The position numbers were made by a program, and so were the translations under genes. The notes under the pieces are model-generated. The model saw only the letters and a list, made by a program, of their open reading frames with translations, was not told where the DNA came from and made no database searches. A DNA stretch of 17,780 bases from Lachnospiraceae bacterium (GTDB lineage Bacteria; Bacillota_A; Clostridia; Lachnospirales; Lachnospiraceae), in contig JAGADM010000156.1 of the NCBI GenBank assembly GCA_017613595.1, forward strand, positions 1 to 17,780. Direction: 5' to 3'. This document shows, piece after piece, positions 7,001 to 13,447 of the stretch (position 1 is the first letter of the stretch; each line of letters opens with the position of its first letter).

Positions 7001-10000
7001 TCCTTACGGTATTCCGAAAGACGCTCCGGAATGTAATCCATTACGGGAAGTCCGACAAGTACGCGCTCGCAATCCGGATGATAATCCCAGCCGTGTGAGT
7101 TGTCCGGATTCCAGTTCCATTCACTGGAGCAAAGCGACCAATCGCGTACATCCGGATTCAGATTGTTTTCATCGAAGATATCCCAGCTGATATGCTTCTC
7201 CAACTTGCGGTAGAGGATCCGGATCACCGTTTCGGTTCCGCGCATGGTGAAACGGGTCTCACCTTCCTGATTGTCAATGGCTTTCTGGTTCTGTTCGCAG
7301 AATTTTTCGAGCAGTCTCTGATAAGCGGAGTAAATATTTCTCTTCGCCATCCAGTCACACTCCGCATCGGTGGATATCTTCTGCAATTCCGCCAGCCGCT
7401 TCTTATCCGGCTTTGCGCTGTACTTATACAGCATGTAATCGTTGTATGCGGTGTTCTTCTTGCCTTCCGCTTCTTTCATAACCTTCAAAGCGGCTTCACG
7501 TTTTTCTTTCAGTTCACTCTCATCCGGATATCCGAGATAGTACAGCTTGTATCCGGGGAATTTAGCCGTGATTTTCTCATCGATGTAAACGTAGCATTCG
7601 ATTCCGTCATAACCGCTTACCGCGCCGGTACCGACGAGGTTCCATTTGTTCCAGACATTGGCATCGTCCTGCAGGTAGTATTCCACCTTGGCGGTACGCT
7701 GCGTTCCCTTCCAGTGAACGTATACGGTACGCTGCAGTTTCTGCGTGCTGAAACCGAATGCGGTGTTCATGAAGGTAAATACGACTTTGCCGTATACTTC
7801 ATCGGTATTCGAATCTACCGGACATACATAGATCTCATTGGTCGCCGGCAGATACTGGAACGAAGATGCGCCGGCCTTCACTTTGCCGTCCTTACCGGTC
7901 AGGTCAAAGCACTCCACCACGAAGTGTTCCTCGTTGCTCTGCGTCCAGGTACGTGTTCCCTTGAAGATGATCGGCACATCTTTCTCATCGTATCCGACGG
8001 TCTCCGTCGCGACGGTGAAGGTCTTCGCGTTCGTATCATTTACCTTCTTCGAGTCCATGCTCTTATCCGTAACCTTACCGGTGCTCAGAGCCATCAGTTT
8101 TACTTTGAAGAGGTCGTCCGGAACCTTGACCGTATTCTGGCCGTTCGGGATTTCCACCGTAAGCGAAGGATCCTTCGGGCTGATCAGCATTTCAATCGGG
8201 TACTCGACACAGCCGAGCTGTATGAGCGGTGTCTTCTTACTGTAGAGGCTCCAGCTCTTTGAGGCTCTGCCCATTCCGACCTGAATCTTGATGCTGATAT
8301 CCGCGTAGATACCGATTTCAAATAACAGCGAGCCCATCGCGCCGCTCGTGGTGCCTTTTCCGGATGTCCATTCATACCAGCAGTACAGGAATCCGTACAG
8401 CTCCGCATAGAGACCGGCGGTAGCAACAACGCCTACGGAATCAAGATCCGTACTGAAGAGACCGACTCTTAAGTCAAGCGATACGCCGACCTTCACGCCG
8501 AGCATACCGAATGCGTAGAAATCGGCACGGAAGTTCGGTGTTTCCACGTCCTTCACACTCGCGCCGTCACCGACACGCTTTTCACCCATTTCATCTCCGC
8601 CGCCCCAGATCTTCGCCCGGAACGTATAGGAGTATTCCTTCGCATTTGCGTAACTTATGCCTGCTCCGATTGCGGCATTGATCTTTAAGCCGACAATGAA
8701 TTTGATCTTCATGCCGACATGAACGATGTTCAGCGGATCAACCGGAATATCGAGCGACGCAAGCGTTACATCGACAAGATTGATGTACTGCGCATCGTTT
8801 GAAAGCATCGAGGAATACTTGGTCGGAAGGTCTCCTCCGATACCGCTCGACAGGTAACCCTGCTGGGAGTCCTTGCCGCTCTTATCCTGTCCGTTCTGAT
8901 TGAGCTCGGTGCCCATGCCCTGGCCCTTCTTCTCCTGCTTCTCCGCCTTTTCAAGGAGCTTGTTTCCGCCCTTGATCAGAGCCTTCGCAGCCGCCTGTCT
9001 CTTCTTTCTCGTTTCTTCGTCCATCTCCGCGCCCTTGTTATCGGAAGCGAAGTCGCCTACGAGTTCTTCCCAGCTCTTACTCTTGTCCGTCTCCATCTGC
9101 TTGGTCTTCGCGGTAACCATGACACCGAAACCGGAATAGGTTCCGGCCTGCAGGGAAGCCGTTACATCAAGGCTTGAGGTAAGACCGATCTTATTTTTGT
9201 GACGAACCACGTGGATGGTGGGCGTCAGCAGGAATTCCTGCTCGAGTGCGATTACCGGCTGGATCTCTAACTTGCCGGCTTCCATGATCGTAATCGTAAT
9301 GGTAAAGGAAACCGCTACCTCGGCGCGGACACCCTTCTTGCCTGCGTAATGCTGCAGGTCAAGTCCGCAGAGGAACGTTACCTTAACGTCGCTGACTTCG
9401 ACCTTCTTCGCGCCGTCCGAAAGTTTCCGGAGGTCATCGAGGGTCATGTCGCCGTCTTCGGATTTGATTGTCATGTTGCGGATCTGCTCGGCATACTCAA
9501 GGCTGTCGATATCCTCGTCCTTGCCGAGTACGAGCGCCGTCAGGAAATCGGAAGTCTCGCTGACGATACCGCTGCTCATGATCTGCTCACGCATACTCTT
9601 CTCGAGTTCCGCCTCATCCGCTTCGCTGAGTTCAAAATCCACTTCGGGCATCTGCATGTAGAGAAGCTTTTCGTCCGCGAACATCGTCTCCTCGGTGATC
9701 ACCATATAGGATGCGGTGATGCCGGCGTCGGTCTTCTCGATTTTCGTAACCTGACCGTAACCGGTTACCTTACAGTTATTCGCGCCGAGCGTGCCCTTAT
9801 AAAATGCAAGGTAGTCGCCCTCGTCAACCGTCGTATCGGCGGTCAGTTCATATTTCTTAAACGCCGCGCTGCCGAAATTCATCGCGCTCTTTGCGATCTT
9901 GATAACGCCGTCTTCGATGCTTCCGTCATCCGGAACCGGGATCAGGTCCGGAATCGCAACGATATCCGCAACGCTCGCATTTTCATATTCGTACCGGCCG

Positions 10001-11517
10001 TTGCCGAGATCCTTCTTCACCTTGATGTAAGTTACATCGCCGTCCGTGAAGCCTCTCTCCTTAACGGTGCCCTTGTTGACCGCGATAACGTCACCCTTCT
10101 TCAGCTTGTCGGAGCCGTTATAGGTCATGGTGCCGGAGCCCATGTTCTCTTTCGCGATCAGATTTCCGTCCTCGTCAGTATCGAGATCCAGGATGCTGAC
10201 AAATGCCACGCCTTCCACCTGATCCGCGGAGATGTATTTCACATGGTCCGCGATGCTCATGTTCACCACTTCATCCTGATGAATGGTGATATTGTACTCA
10301 TTTACCTCAGGGTCCGTTTCCGCATCGTCATACATAAAGCGGAGCTTGGAGGTGTCGCTGATCATCAGGGAGTAGAGATAACCGCCGTCCCAGTGACCTT
10401 TTTCGCTGCGAAGCTCCCAAACCGTGCCCTCCGGCTTACGGTTTAAAAGAAGGTTTTCAAGAAGATTTACCTGATTCACACTCAGGTCCATATCCTCTCT
10501 CCAGAATCTCTGAAGGCTGTCATCCTCCGCAACGCCGAAGCATTTCTTAATATCCTCTTCGGTCGCGGTGTCCAGATTGATCATCAGGGACTCAACGAGT
10601 GCCTTGGTCTCCGGATCCATTTCGGAAGTATCGACACTCTCCCATGCCATTGTCGTATACTTGGTGGGGTCGATCGTGTTGCCGTTCTCGTCCTTCTCGT
10701 CTAAAAAGGTTTCGTTACTGAATTCCGAAGGGGCGAACTTGCCGACGATTTCGAGAACCCGCTCGTCATAAACCGAGGACTCGGTTCTCTTCGGATCCAC
10801 AAGGAGACTCAGTTCTTTTAACAGATTGAATGCGTCGCCGAGCTCCTGTTCCTTCTCGATCAGTGCCCAGATCTTCGCGGTCATCGTCTCGTCGAAGCCT
10901 TTGTCGGCAATCCATTTCTTATCTTTCGTTACGCGCGTGGAGGTGAGGACGTACGGAAGATCCGTCGTCTGAAGGCTTGCATTGTCGAGTGTCAGAAGTT
11001 CGCGGATCTGCTTCTCGGAAAGCCCGTACGAAACAAGTTCGAAGGCGAAATCCTCCGGCACATCCTTGCGTGCCACATAATTGAACGAACCGCCGTCCTG
11101 CATTCCCTCTTTCAATGCGAAACGCGGGTAAAGGGTTGTGCTTGCGCTCAGTGTGTCGGTCTCTTCCGCGAGGCTCGTTCCCGCCTCGTCGTAGGTGTAA
11201 CCGAGGAACAGCGAGCTCATGCGGGTCGCTTTCTCGAGTTCCGCAACCGACGTGCCTGCCTTAACGACAGCTTCCGCGGGAAGAGTCGTATACTCCTTCT
11301 CACGGTCGGTTGCATCCGCAGGAAGGGCAAATGTGACTTTCACGTATCCCTCGGGAACATCCGTGCTGTTTCCGCCGGGGCCCTGCTGCTGGTTCTGATT
11401 GTTCTGGTTATTATTCTTGCCGTTGTCGGCTTTCCGGCCGCATCCCGCGAGCAATCCGGCTGTCAGCACAACCGTCAGCACGATCGCTATGATTCGAATC
11501 GGTAATGGTTTCTTCAT
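4027..11517 (-). CDS. Giant (2496-residue) repeat-rich surface lipoprotein
   Basis: The protein starts with a lipoprotein signal ending LLAG-C (lipidated Cys26), then an Asn/Gln-rich linker, so it should be exported and lipid-anchored outside the membrane. Further on are an InlB-B-like segment (~56-130), a long unique region, and a beta-rich region (~700-1100) containing YCWYEWTSGKGTTSGAMGS near 1045. A charged helical stretch lies at ~1330-1405, and an InlB-B/Flg_new-type repeat at ~1568-1637 (FKNGNTVVSEF...FSHWQ...YYAAF). Seven Cys/His units follow (~1779-2071), then modules containing ATFTNTAFGT (~2200 and ~2280). No LPXTG or catalytic domain is visible. GGAGAG precedes the ATG, which overlaps the protease stop as ATGA, so the two are translationally coupled. 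Such architecture suggests adhesion or surface scaffolding; the ligand is unknown. Confidence 0.9.
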   Translation of the reverse strand: MKKPLPIRIIAIVLTVVLTAGLLAGCGRKADNGKNNNQNNQNQQQGPGGNSTDVPEGYVKVTFALPADATDREKEYTTLPAEAVVKAGTSVAELEKATRMSSLFLGYTYDEAGTSLAEETDTLSASTTLYPRFALKEGMQDGGSFNYVARKDVPEDFAFELVSYGLSEKQIRELLTLDNASLQTTDLPYVLTSTRVTKDKKWIADKGFDETMTAKIWALIEKEQELGDAFNLLKELSLLVDPKRTESSVYDERVLEIVGKFAPSEFSNETFLDEKDENGNTIDPTKYTTMAWESVDTSEMDPETKALVESLMINLDTATEEDIKKCFGVAEDDSLQRFWREDMDLSVNQVNLLENLLLNRKPEGTVWELRSEKGHWDGGYLYSLMISDTSKLRFMYDDAETDPEVNEYNITIHQDEVVNMSIADHVKYISADQVEGVAFVSILDLDTDEDGNLIAKENMGSGTMTYNGSDKLKKGDVIAVNKGTVKERGFTDGDVTYIKVKKDLGNGRYEYENASVADIVAIPDLIPVPDDGSIEDGVIKIAKSAMNFGSAAFKKYELTADTTVDEGDYLAFYKGTLGANNCKVTGYGQVTKIEKTDAGITASYMVITEETMFADEKLLYMQMPEVDFELSEADEAELEKSMREQIMSSGIVSETSDFLTALVLGKDEDIDSLEYAEQIRNMTIKSEDGDMTLDDLRKLSDGAKKVEVSDVKVTFLCGLDLQHYAGKKGVRAEVAVSFTITITIMEAGKLEIQPVIALEQEFLLTPTIHVVRHKNKIGLTSSLDVTASLQAGTYSGFGVMVTAKTKQMETDKSKSWEELVGDFASDNKGAEMDEETRKKRQAAAKALIKGGNKLLEKAEKQEKKGQGMGTELNQNGQDKSGKDSQQGYLSSGIGGDLPTKYSSMLSNDAQYINLVDVTLASLDIPVDPLNIVHVGMKIKFIVGLKINAAIGAGISYANAKEYSYTFRAKIWGGGDEMGEKRVGDGASVKDVETPNFRADFYAFGMLGVKVGVSLDLRVGLFSTDLDSVGVVATAGLYAELYGFLYCWYEWTSGKGTTSGAMGSLLFEIGIYADISIKIQVGMGRASKSWSLYSKKTPLIQLGCVEYPIEMLISPKDPSLTVEIPNGQNTVKVPDDLFKVKLMALSTGKVTDKSMDSKKVNDTNAKTFTVATETVGYDEKDVPIIFKGTRTWTQSNEEHFVVECFDLTGKDGKVKAGASSFQYLPATNEIYVCPVDSNTDEVYGKVVFTFMNTAFGFSTQKLQRTVYVHWKGTQRTAKVEYYLQDDANVWNKWNLVGTGAVSGYDGIECYVYIDEKITAKFPGYKLYYLGYPDESELKEKREAALKVMKEAEGKKNTAYNDYMLYKYSAKPDKKRLAELQKISTDAECDWMAKRNIYSAYQRLLEKFCEQNQKAIDNQEGETRFTMRGTETVIRILYRKLEKHISWDIFDENNLNPDVRDWSLCSSEWNWNPDNSHGWDYHPDCERVLVGLPVMDYIPERLSEYRKDSYTTEWYMYDFTVDWYYNWGETMRQARNEGLAALRRGDYSHLTKVDANTKVPDKYIVMIGVQYPKEFTVTFKNGNTVVSEFKTLCGRPINLPDGSGLKKTGMKFSHWQTANGEAIDKNTKMPEHDTTYYAAFVGNTHNVNWVVDGYVEKITTIRTGELLYMKVPDELNRENYQMLLRTAEALDSPEYPYEFVAPDKDFTVYVRYTLGNSKITWTEDGKDIRTDIVEIGTTPTAPTLKAREGLDLVWMIDGKVMDTTYVMPKGDVVANAYWHVHDWTGQSVTIEATCARTGLAGYTCALCGLVKDGVELPIEPDRHNWEEIVLTTSTCSTHGDMLRRCLWCHKEEHVELPFDSTVHGESYREEGTPATCVTDGFSGNYRCKDCDAIVGEGFTIPAHGNHVSDRTSVIVKDRTCVTDGYRAEHCLTCGKELNIIPIPAADLDECHDWGEWIVTKEPTCAYGTKQHTCKLCHVTREESVYPIQQHDFRYTGNYKEGCCIRPSEFYYECSVCHEKKTEVAEQAADAERHEHLGTPVVTKQPGCFESGIRTRVCSDCGRSVEESIDPVGCDWGEPEYLWGTNNQTVTAKKTCKRDSSHFVTETVTADEAVLEPATCLRDGKTQYTSKNFTTDAAFVQQKKTVITQAFGHEWGSVGYEWSTDKKTVTAIRRCNHDSSHYETETANVTAKETKAPTYTDLGETTYTATFTNTAFGTWTKTLADIPVLDPVWSEVTVEMVENNTKMKASRYNKENPSQVQTETVAASIEKNLPATCEADGEIIYTATFTNTAFGTRKITVKQNKKGHKYTVDTTRTVNPERIYETSEYGDTYVKSWKAGTLVEVCENDNTHVKETPLLVDLALVCEAEEAFSKVEDTYVLDLTEMIDPAEINDTNTVLKICYSFFGAMTYSGYTDAEHENWYYNTASEYFEKNMHRLIIDFEEASDGIFVVDKNISLAKIAEENDGEYTFTLTIKPDKSDLYKETSYKVTIKLPNNQS
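5305..6183 (-). repeat. Seven Cys/His repeat units in the giant lipoprotein
   Basis: This coding stretch (residues 1779-2071) encodes seven ~40-residue units. Each has an N-terminal His (H-x-W or similar), a single Cys, then a CxxC pair, then an acidic turn. The pairs are CALC, CLWC, CKDC, CLTC, CKLC, CSVC and CSDC. Three Cys plus one His per unit would suit a metal-binding knuckle or a disulfide-stabilised module. Sequence identity between units is low apart from these positions, so they are old repeats. Confidence 0.8.
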
Positions 11518-12359
11518 CTCACACTCTCCGTAATCGTTGATTTATAAAGCACTTCCGCCAGGCTTATCGGGGAAGCAACGTTCAAATTCTGTCCTTTGTC
11601 GTAGGTGCCTGAGACAATCCCGACGACGGCGCCTTCCGAATTGAAGACCGGGCCGCCGCTGTTGCCCGAGGAAACCGGCGCTGTGAAGAGGAGTCTCTCC
11701 ACGGAGCCGCTCCGGTATATGCCGGACAGGTTGCCCTGTGTGACGAGGTTGACGACGCCGAACTGGCTGCCGATCACGACAAGCCGTTCGCCCCGCTGCG
11801 GGACACTGCCCGCCGGAAGCGGTGTCAGGTTCACGCCTTCGGGGATGAGGCATATCGCGATGTCATCGTCCTCCGAACCGTTCAGGAACCGGTCGATCCG
11901 GAACGTCTCTCCGTTATCACAGGTGGCGGTCAGGTATTCCGCGTTTACAATCACATGTGCCGCCGTCACAAGGATGTCCGGTTCGTAGATACAGAAACCG
12001 CTGCCGGTTCCGATCCGGTCCCCGGAATGATTAAAGGCCTCCAGCTTAACCACGGAGGCCGCCGCCTGTTCAATCCTTTGCGGGCTGTCCGGAAACGATT
12101 CGGGTCCGTCCCGCCTCGTTTCCTGCGTCACCGTCAGTGACAGGGGCAATTCTACATCGGTATCATGGGTCGTCAGTTCCGCGCCGGGCCGCTTATCCGC
12201 TTGCTTCGCGCCGATGTCGGCCGACTGTTCTTTCTTCTCTCCGATCTCCGGCTGAGCCGCTCCGTCTGCGCTCTTTTCTCTGCCGCACGACGTAAGTAGA
12301 ATCGAAAGAAGGACTATCAAGACTGCCGCCCGGAGCCGATATGTCTGAACTCTTATCAT
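11514..12359 (-). CDS. Trypsin-like (HtrA-type) serine protease lipoprotein
   Basis: This 281-residue protein has a signal ending LLTS-C, so Cys25 should be lipidated and the protease held on the outer face of the membrane. After a disordered, charged linker (~26-95) comes a chymotrypsin-fold domain. The catalytic residues are visible: His135 in TAAHV, Asp166 in DDDIAI, Ser234 in SSGNSGGP. It is short for HtrA/DegP and has no PDZ domain. I chose the ATG at 12359 over one at 12374. It overlaps the upstream stop as ATGA, lies 6 nt after GGGAGGA (12366-12372), and gives a proper signal peptide. It is the middle gene of a coupled three-gene operon, so the giant lipoprotein or the adjacent 2-TM protein are candidate substrates (inference). 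Confidence 0.92.
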   Translation of the reverse strand: MIRVQTYRLRAAVLIVLLSILLTSCGREKSADGAAQPEIGEKKEQSADIGAKQADKRPGAELTTHDTDVELPLSLTVTQETRRDGPESFPDSPQRIEQAAASVVKLEAFNHSGDRIGTGSGFCIYEPDILVTAAHVIVNAEYLTATCDNGETFRIDRFLNGSEDDDIAICLIPEGVNLTPLPAGSVPQRGERLVVIGSQFGVVNLVTQGNLSGIYRSGSVERLLFTAPVSSGNSGGPVFNSEGAVVGIVSGTYDKGQNLNVASPISLAEVLYKSTITESVR

Positions 12360-12733
12360 ATCGTGTCCTCCCATTCCGAAGCGACCTCTTCGGCCTCTTT
12401 CTTATCGCGTGCCTCTTCTCTGGTCCGTTCCATATGCTTACGCTTCTGCCACAGACAGAAGATCGTCACCGCCACACCTGCGGCAAATGCGATCGTCCCC
12501 GCCAGAATATATCCGCCCGCTTCTTCCGAAAGAAGCAGCGCTCCGTAGCTCGTCCGGTTCGCATCGGCTCCCGCCCATCCGGTGATCCCGACGATTACCG
12601 CGATCAGCAGCAGGAGCGTTGCTCCGCTCACCGCCCGCAGCATCCGGAACCGCTTCCGGTTCCGCCGGTCCGCTACCTCTTCACCGCGCCGCATGATCTC
12701 CGCCATCAATTGATCATCGGTTGTATATTTCAC
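12356..12733 (-). CDS. Two-TM membrane protein, paralogue of the sigma-linked 2-TM protein
   Basis: This 125-residue protein has a basic cytoplasmic N-terminus (~1-30), two membrane helices (~33-53 and ~74-96) and a charged, helical C-terminal tail rich in Glu and Lys. It starts at GTG (12731-12733), with GGAGGTG 7 nt upstream. It is clearly related to the 114-residue protein at 14865-15209. Shared features are IM+R followed by a DRR basic patch, YG-L-LS before helix 2, GY-GxIAFxxGVxVT within helix 2, and a Trp plus basic residues after it. No named family is recognised, and it lacks the zinc-binding HxxxCxxC of classical anti-sigma factors. It heads the protease/giant-lipoprotein operon and overlaps the protease gene by ATGA. 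No convincing sigma-A promoter lies directly upstream; TGCAACC at 12803-12809 is only vaguely like an ECF -35 box. Confidence 0.82.
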   Translation of the reverse strand: MKYTTDDQLMAEIMRRGEEVADRRNRKRFRMLRAVSGATLLLLIAVIVGITGWAGADANRTSYGALLLSEEAGGYILAGTIAFAAGVAVTIFCLWQKRKHMERTREEARDKKEAEEVASEWEDTI

Positions 12734-12849
12734 TGCCTTTCACCTCCGAAAGCCCCACTGCCGGTCAATCTCCGGCTTCACTAACAACACTTTCTACTCA
12801 TTGGTTGCAGGTTTCGGAGATTTTACCCAGGGGAAATTAAAAAATTTTT

Positions 12850-12907
12850 TTGCCAGAGTAACTTCGGGTAGAGTATCGCCGCGATGCGGCCGGGAAAACG
12901 ACAGAAC
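12850..12907. repeat. 58-bp direct repeat, copy 1
   Basis: This copy matches 13287-13344 with a single mismatch (GAGTATC here, GAATATC there), in the same orientation 437 bp apart. Inside it GCCGC-GAT-GCGGC forms a small hairpin. An 8-bp tandem (CGACAGAA twice, 12899-12914) joins its right end to palindrome B. Confidence 0.9.
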
Positions 12908-12913
12908 GACAGA

Positions 12914-12956
12914 ATGGGCATACCTACAGGGAAATATCGCTCCCAGGTATGCCCAT
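12914..12956. repeat. Palindromic repeat copy B
   Basis: ATGGGCATACCT (12914-12925) and AGGTATGCCCAT (12945-12956) are perfect 12-bp inverted arms, with an inner GGGA/TCCC pairing. A small CTTGC...GCAAG hairpin follows (12957-12972). Copies B, C and D recur every ~73-75 bp, so this is a short tandem array. Confidence 0.88.
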
Positions 12957-12986
12957 CTTGCTTCTTGGCAAGTAGTGAAACAGTGA

Positions 12987-13030
12987 ATCCGGCATGCCTA
13001 CAAGGAAATATCGCTCCCAGGTATGCCCAT
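12987..13030. repeat. Palindromic repeat copy C
   Basis: GGCATGCCT (12991-12999) pairs with AGGTATGCC (13019-13027) with one G-T wobble. The loop is almost identical to that of copy B. It is preceded by GTGAAACAGTGAATC, also present next to copy A, and followed by a CTTGCT-AATA-AGCAAG hairpin (13031-13046). Confidence 0.85.
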
Positions 13031-13062
13031 CTTGCTAATAAGCAAGTAGAAAAACAGCAAAA

Positions 13063-13103
13063 CGGGCATACCTACGGTGAAATATCACTCGTAGGTATGC
13101 CCA
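13063..13103. repeat. Palindromic repeat copy D
   Basis: GGGCATACCTAC (13064-13075) and GTAGGTATGCCC (13091-13102) are perfect arms, with an inner GTGA-AATA-TCAC stem. Its flanks (AACAGCAAAA before, ATCATCTTGCGACAGGAAA after) resemble those of copy E. On the minus strand GTTTTGCTGTTTTTC follows, so it could act as a weak terminator. Confidence 0.87.
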
Positions 13104-13120
13104 TCATCTTGCGACAGGAA

Positions 13121-13152
13121 ATAAAAAACTCTCCCGTCTGCAAACGGGAGAG
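13121..13152 (-). terminator. Rho-independent terminator (minus strand)
   Basis: CTCTCCCGT (13129-13137) pairs with ACGGGAGAG (13144-13152), a 9-bp stem with a 6-nt loop. On the minus strand TTTTTTAT (13128-13121) follows directly. It closes the short transcript expected from the promoter at 13225-13253. Confidence 0.88.
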
Positions 13153-13218
13153 GTCGGTTCTTAATGAACTGATACCCAATCCAGGAAGCATCCGCAACGG
13201 AGCGGGTGCTTTTCCTTT
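13122..13218 (-). ncRNA. Candidate ~97-nt structured small RNA or attenuated leader
   Basis: A sigma-A promoter (13225-13253) and a strong terminator (13121-13152) frame a transcript of about 97 nt with no obvious ORF. Three hairpins can be drawn: a 5' one at about 13184-13215 (AGCACCCGC with GCGGATGCT, one mismatch on this strand), a middle GTTC-ATTAA-GAAC with an outer GGT/ACC pairing (13152-13176), and the terminator stem. It does not show the conserved SRP RNA loop and I do not recognise it as a known class. It could instead be an attenuated leader for the operon starting at 12733, although the ~390 bp gap and intervening palindromes make that less likely. Confidence 0.45.
13187..13214 (+). 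terminator. Possible plus-strand terminator-like hairpin
   Basis: AGCATCCGC (13187-13195, counting the flanking A) pairs with GCGGGTGCT (13202-13210) with one G-T wobble, followed by TTTTCC. No plus-strand gene lies upstream, so this may only be the 5' hairpin of the minus-strand RNA seen from the other side. Confidence 0.3.
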
Positions 13219-13224
13219 GTCTAT

Positions 13225-13253
13225 ATTGTAGCATAAGAATTCTGTAAATTCAA
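13225..13253 (-). promoter_or_regulatory. Sigma-A promoter of the small-RNA candidate
   Basis: On the minus strand TTGAAT (13248-13253) and TACAAT (13225-13230) are separated by 17 nt, with a start near 13218. The downstream end of the second 58-bp repeat lies about 34 bp upstream of the -35 box. Confidence 0.7.
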
Positions 13254-13286
13254 GCCGTTTCTTTCGATAAAGTTGATTGCAGTTGA

Positions 13287-13344
13287 TTGCCAGAGTAACT
13301 TCGGGTAGAATATCGCCGCGATGCGGCCGGGAAAACGACAGAAC
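13287..13344. repeat. 58-bp direct repeat, copy 2
   Basis: This is the partner of 12850-12907. Its left border is a tandem 10-bp duplication, AGTTGATTGC at 13271-13280 and 13281-13290, whose last bases enter the repeat. Palindrome E follows 32 bp to the right, as palindrome B follows copy 1, so the pairing repeat-plus-palindrome occurs twice. Confidence 0.9.
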
Positions 13345-13371
13345 AAAGATGCTGAAAAGCCGTAGAACAGC

Positions 13372-13415
13372 AAAAAGGGCATACCCACGGTGAATAATCA
13401 CTCGCAGGTATGCCC
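13372..13415 (-). terminator. Palindromic repeat copy E, used as terminator of the sigma/PrsW operon
   Basis: GGGCATACC (13377-13385) and GGTATGCCC (13407-13415), with an inner GTGA/TCAC stem, form a long hairpin. On the minus strand it is followed by TTTTTG (13376-13371). It lies 33 nt beyond the PrsW stop codon, so a member of the repeat family probably serves as the terminator of that operon. Confidence 0.75.
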
Positions 13416-13447
13416 ATAATATTGTGACCGGGAAACCCCTTCCCTCC

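Larger units (their letters stand above)
12734..13447. other. Repeat-rich non-coding region between two operons
   Basis: No convincing protein gene lies in this ~710-bp stretch. It contains a GCCGG/CCGGC hairpin (12760-12776) in the leader of the 12733 gene and an A6T7 tract (12839-12851). It also contains two copies of a 58-bp direct repeat, three clustered palindromes (B-D), a fourth palindrome (E) and a promoter-terminator unit on the minus strand. These parts are listed separately. Confidence 0.7.

Noticed and set aside
7192..8262. 356-codon open frame on the plus strand
   Set aside because: Antisense to the giant gene, with no recognisable motif; a shadow of biased codon use.
9349..10446. 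365-codon open frame on the plus strand
   Set aside because: Antisense to the giant gene in the same way; no family pattern and no promoter or ribosome site seen.
12914..13103. CRISPR-like spacing of repeats B-D
   Set aside because: The units are long palindromes at ~75-bp steps and the sequence between them is itself repeated; no unique spacers and no cas genes are present.
12884..13231. 115-codon plus-strand frame
   Set aside because: Its peptide repeats (GKYRSQVCPSC, GNIAPRYAHLA) come from translating the tandem palindromes; no supporting start signals.
12850..13344. Insertion sequence bounded by the 58-bp direct repeats
   Set aside because: The repeats are direct, the 380 bp between them encodes no transposase, and no terminal inverted repeats are seen.
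13072..13401. 109-codon minus-strand frame in the repeat region
   Set aside because: It runs through palindromes D and E, a 58-bp repeat, a promoter and a terminator, and has no ribosome binding site. It is better explained as non-coding.
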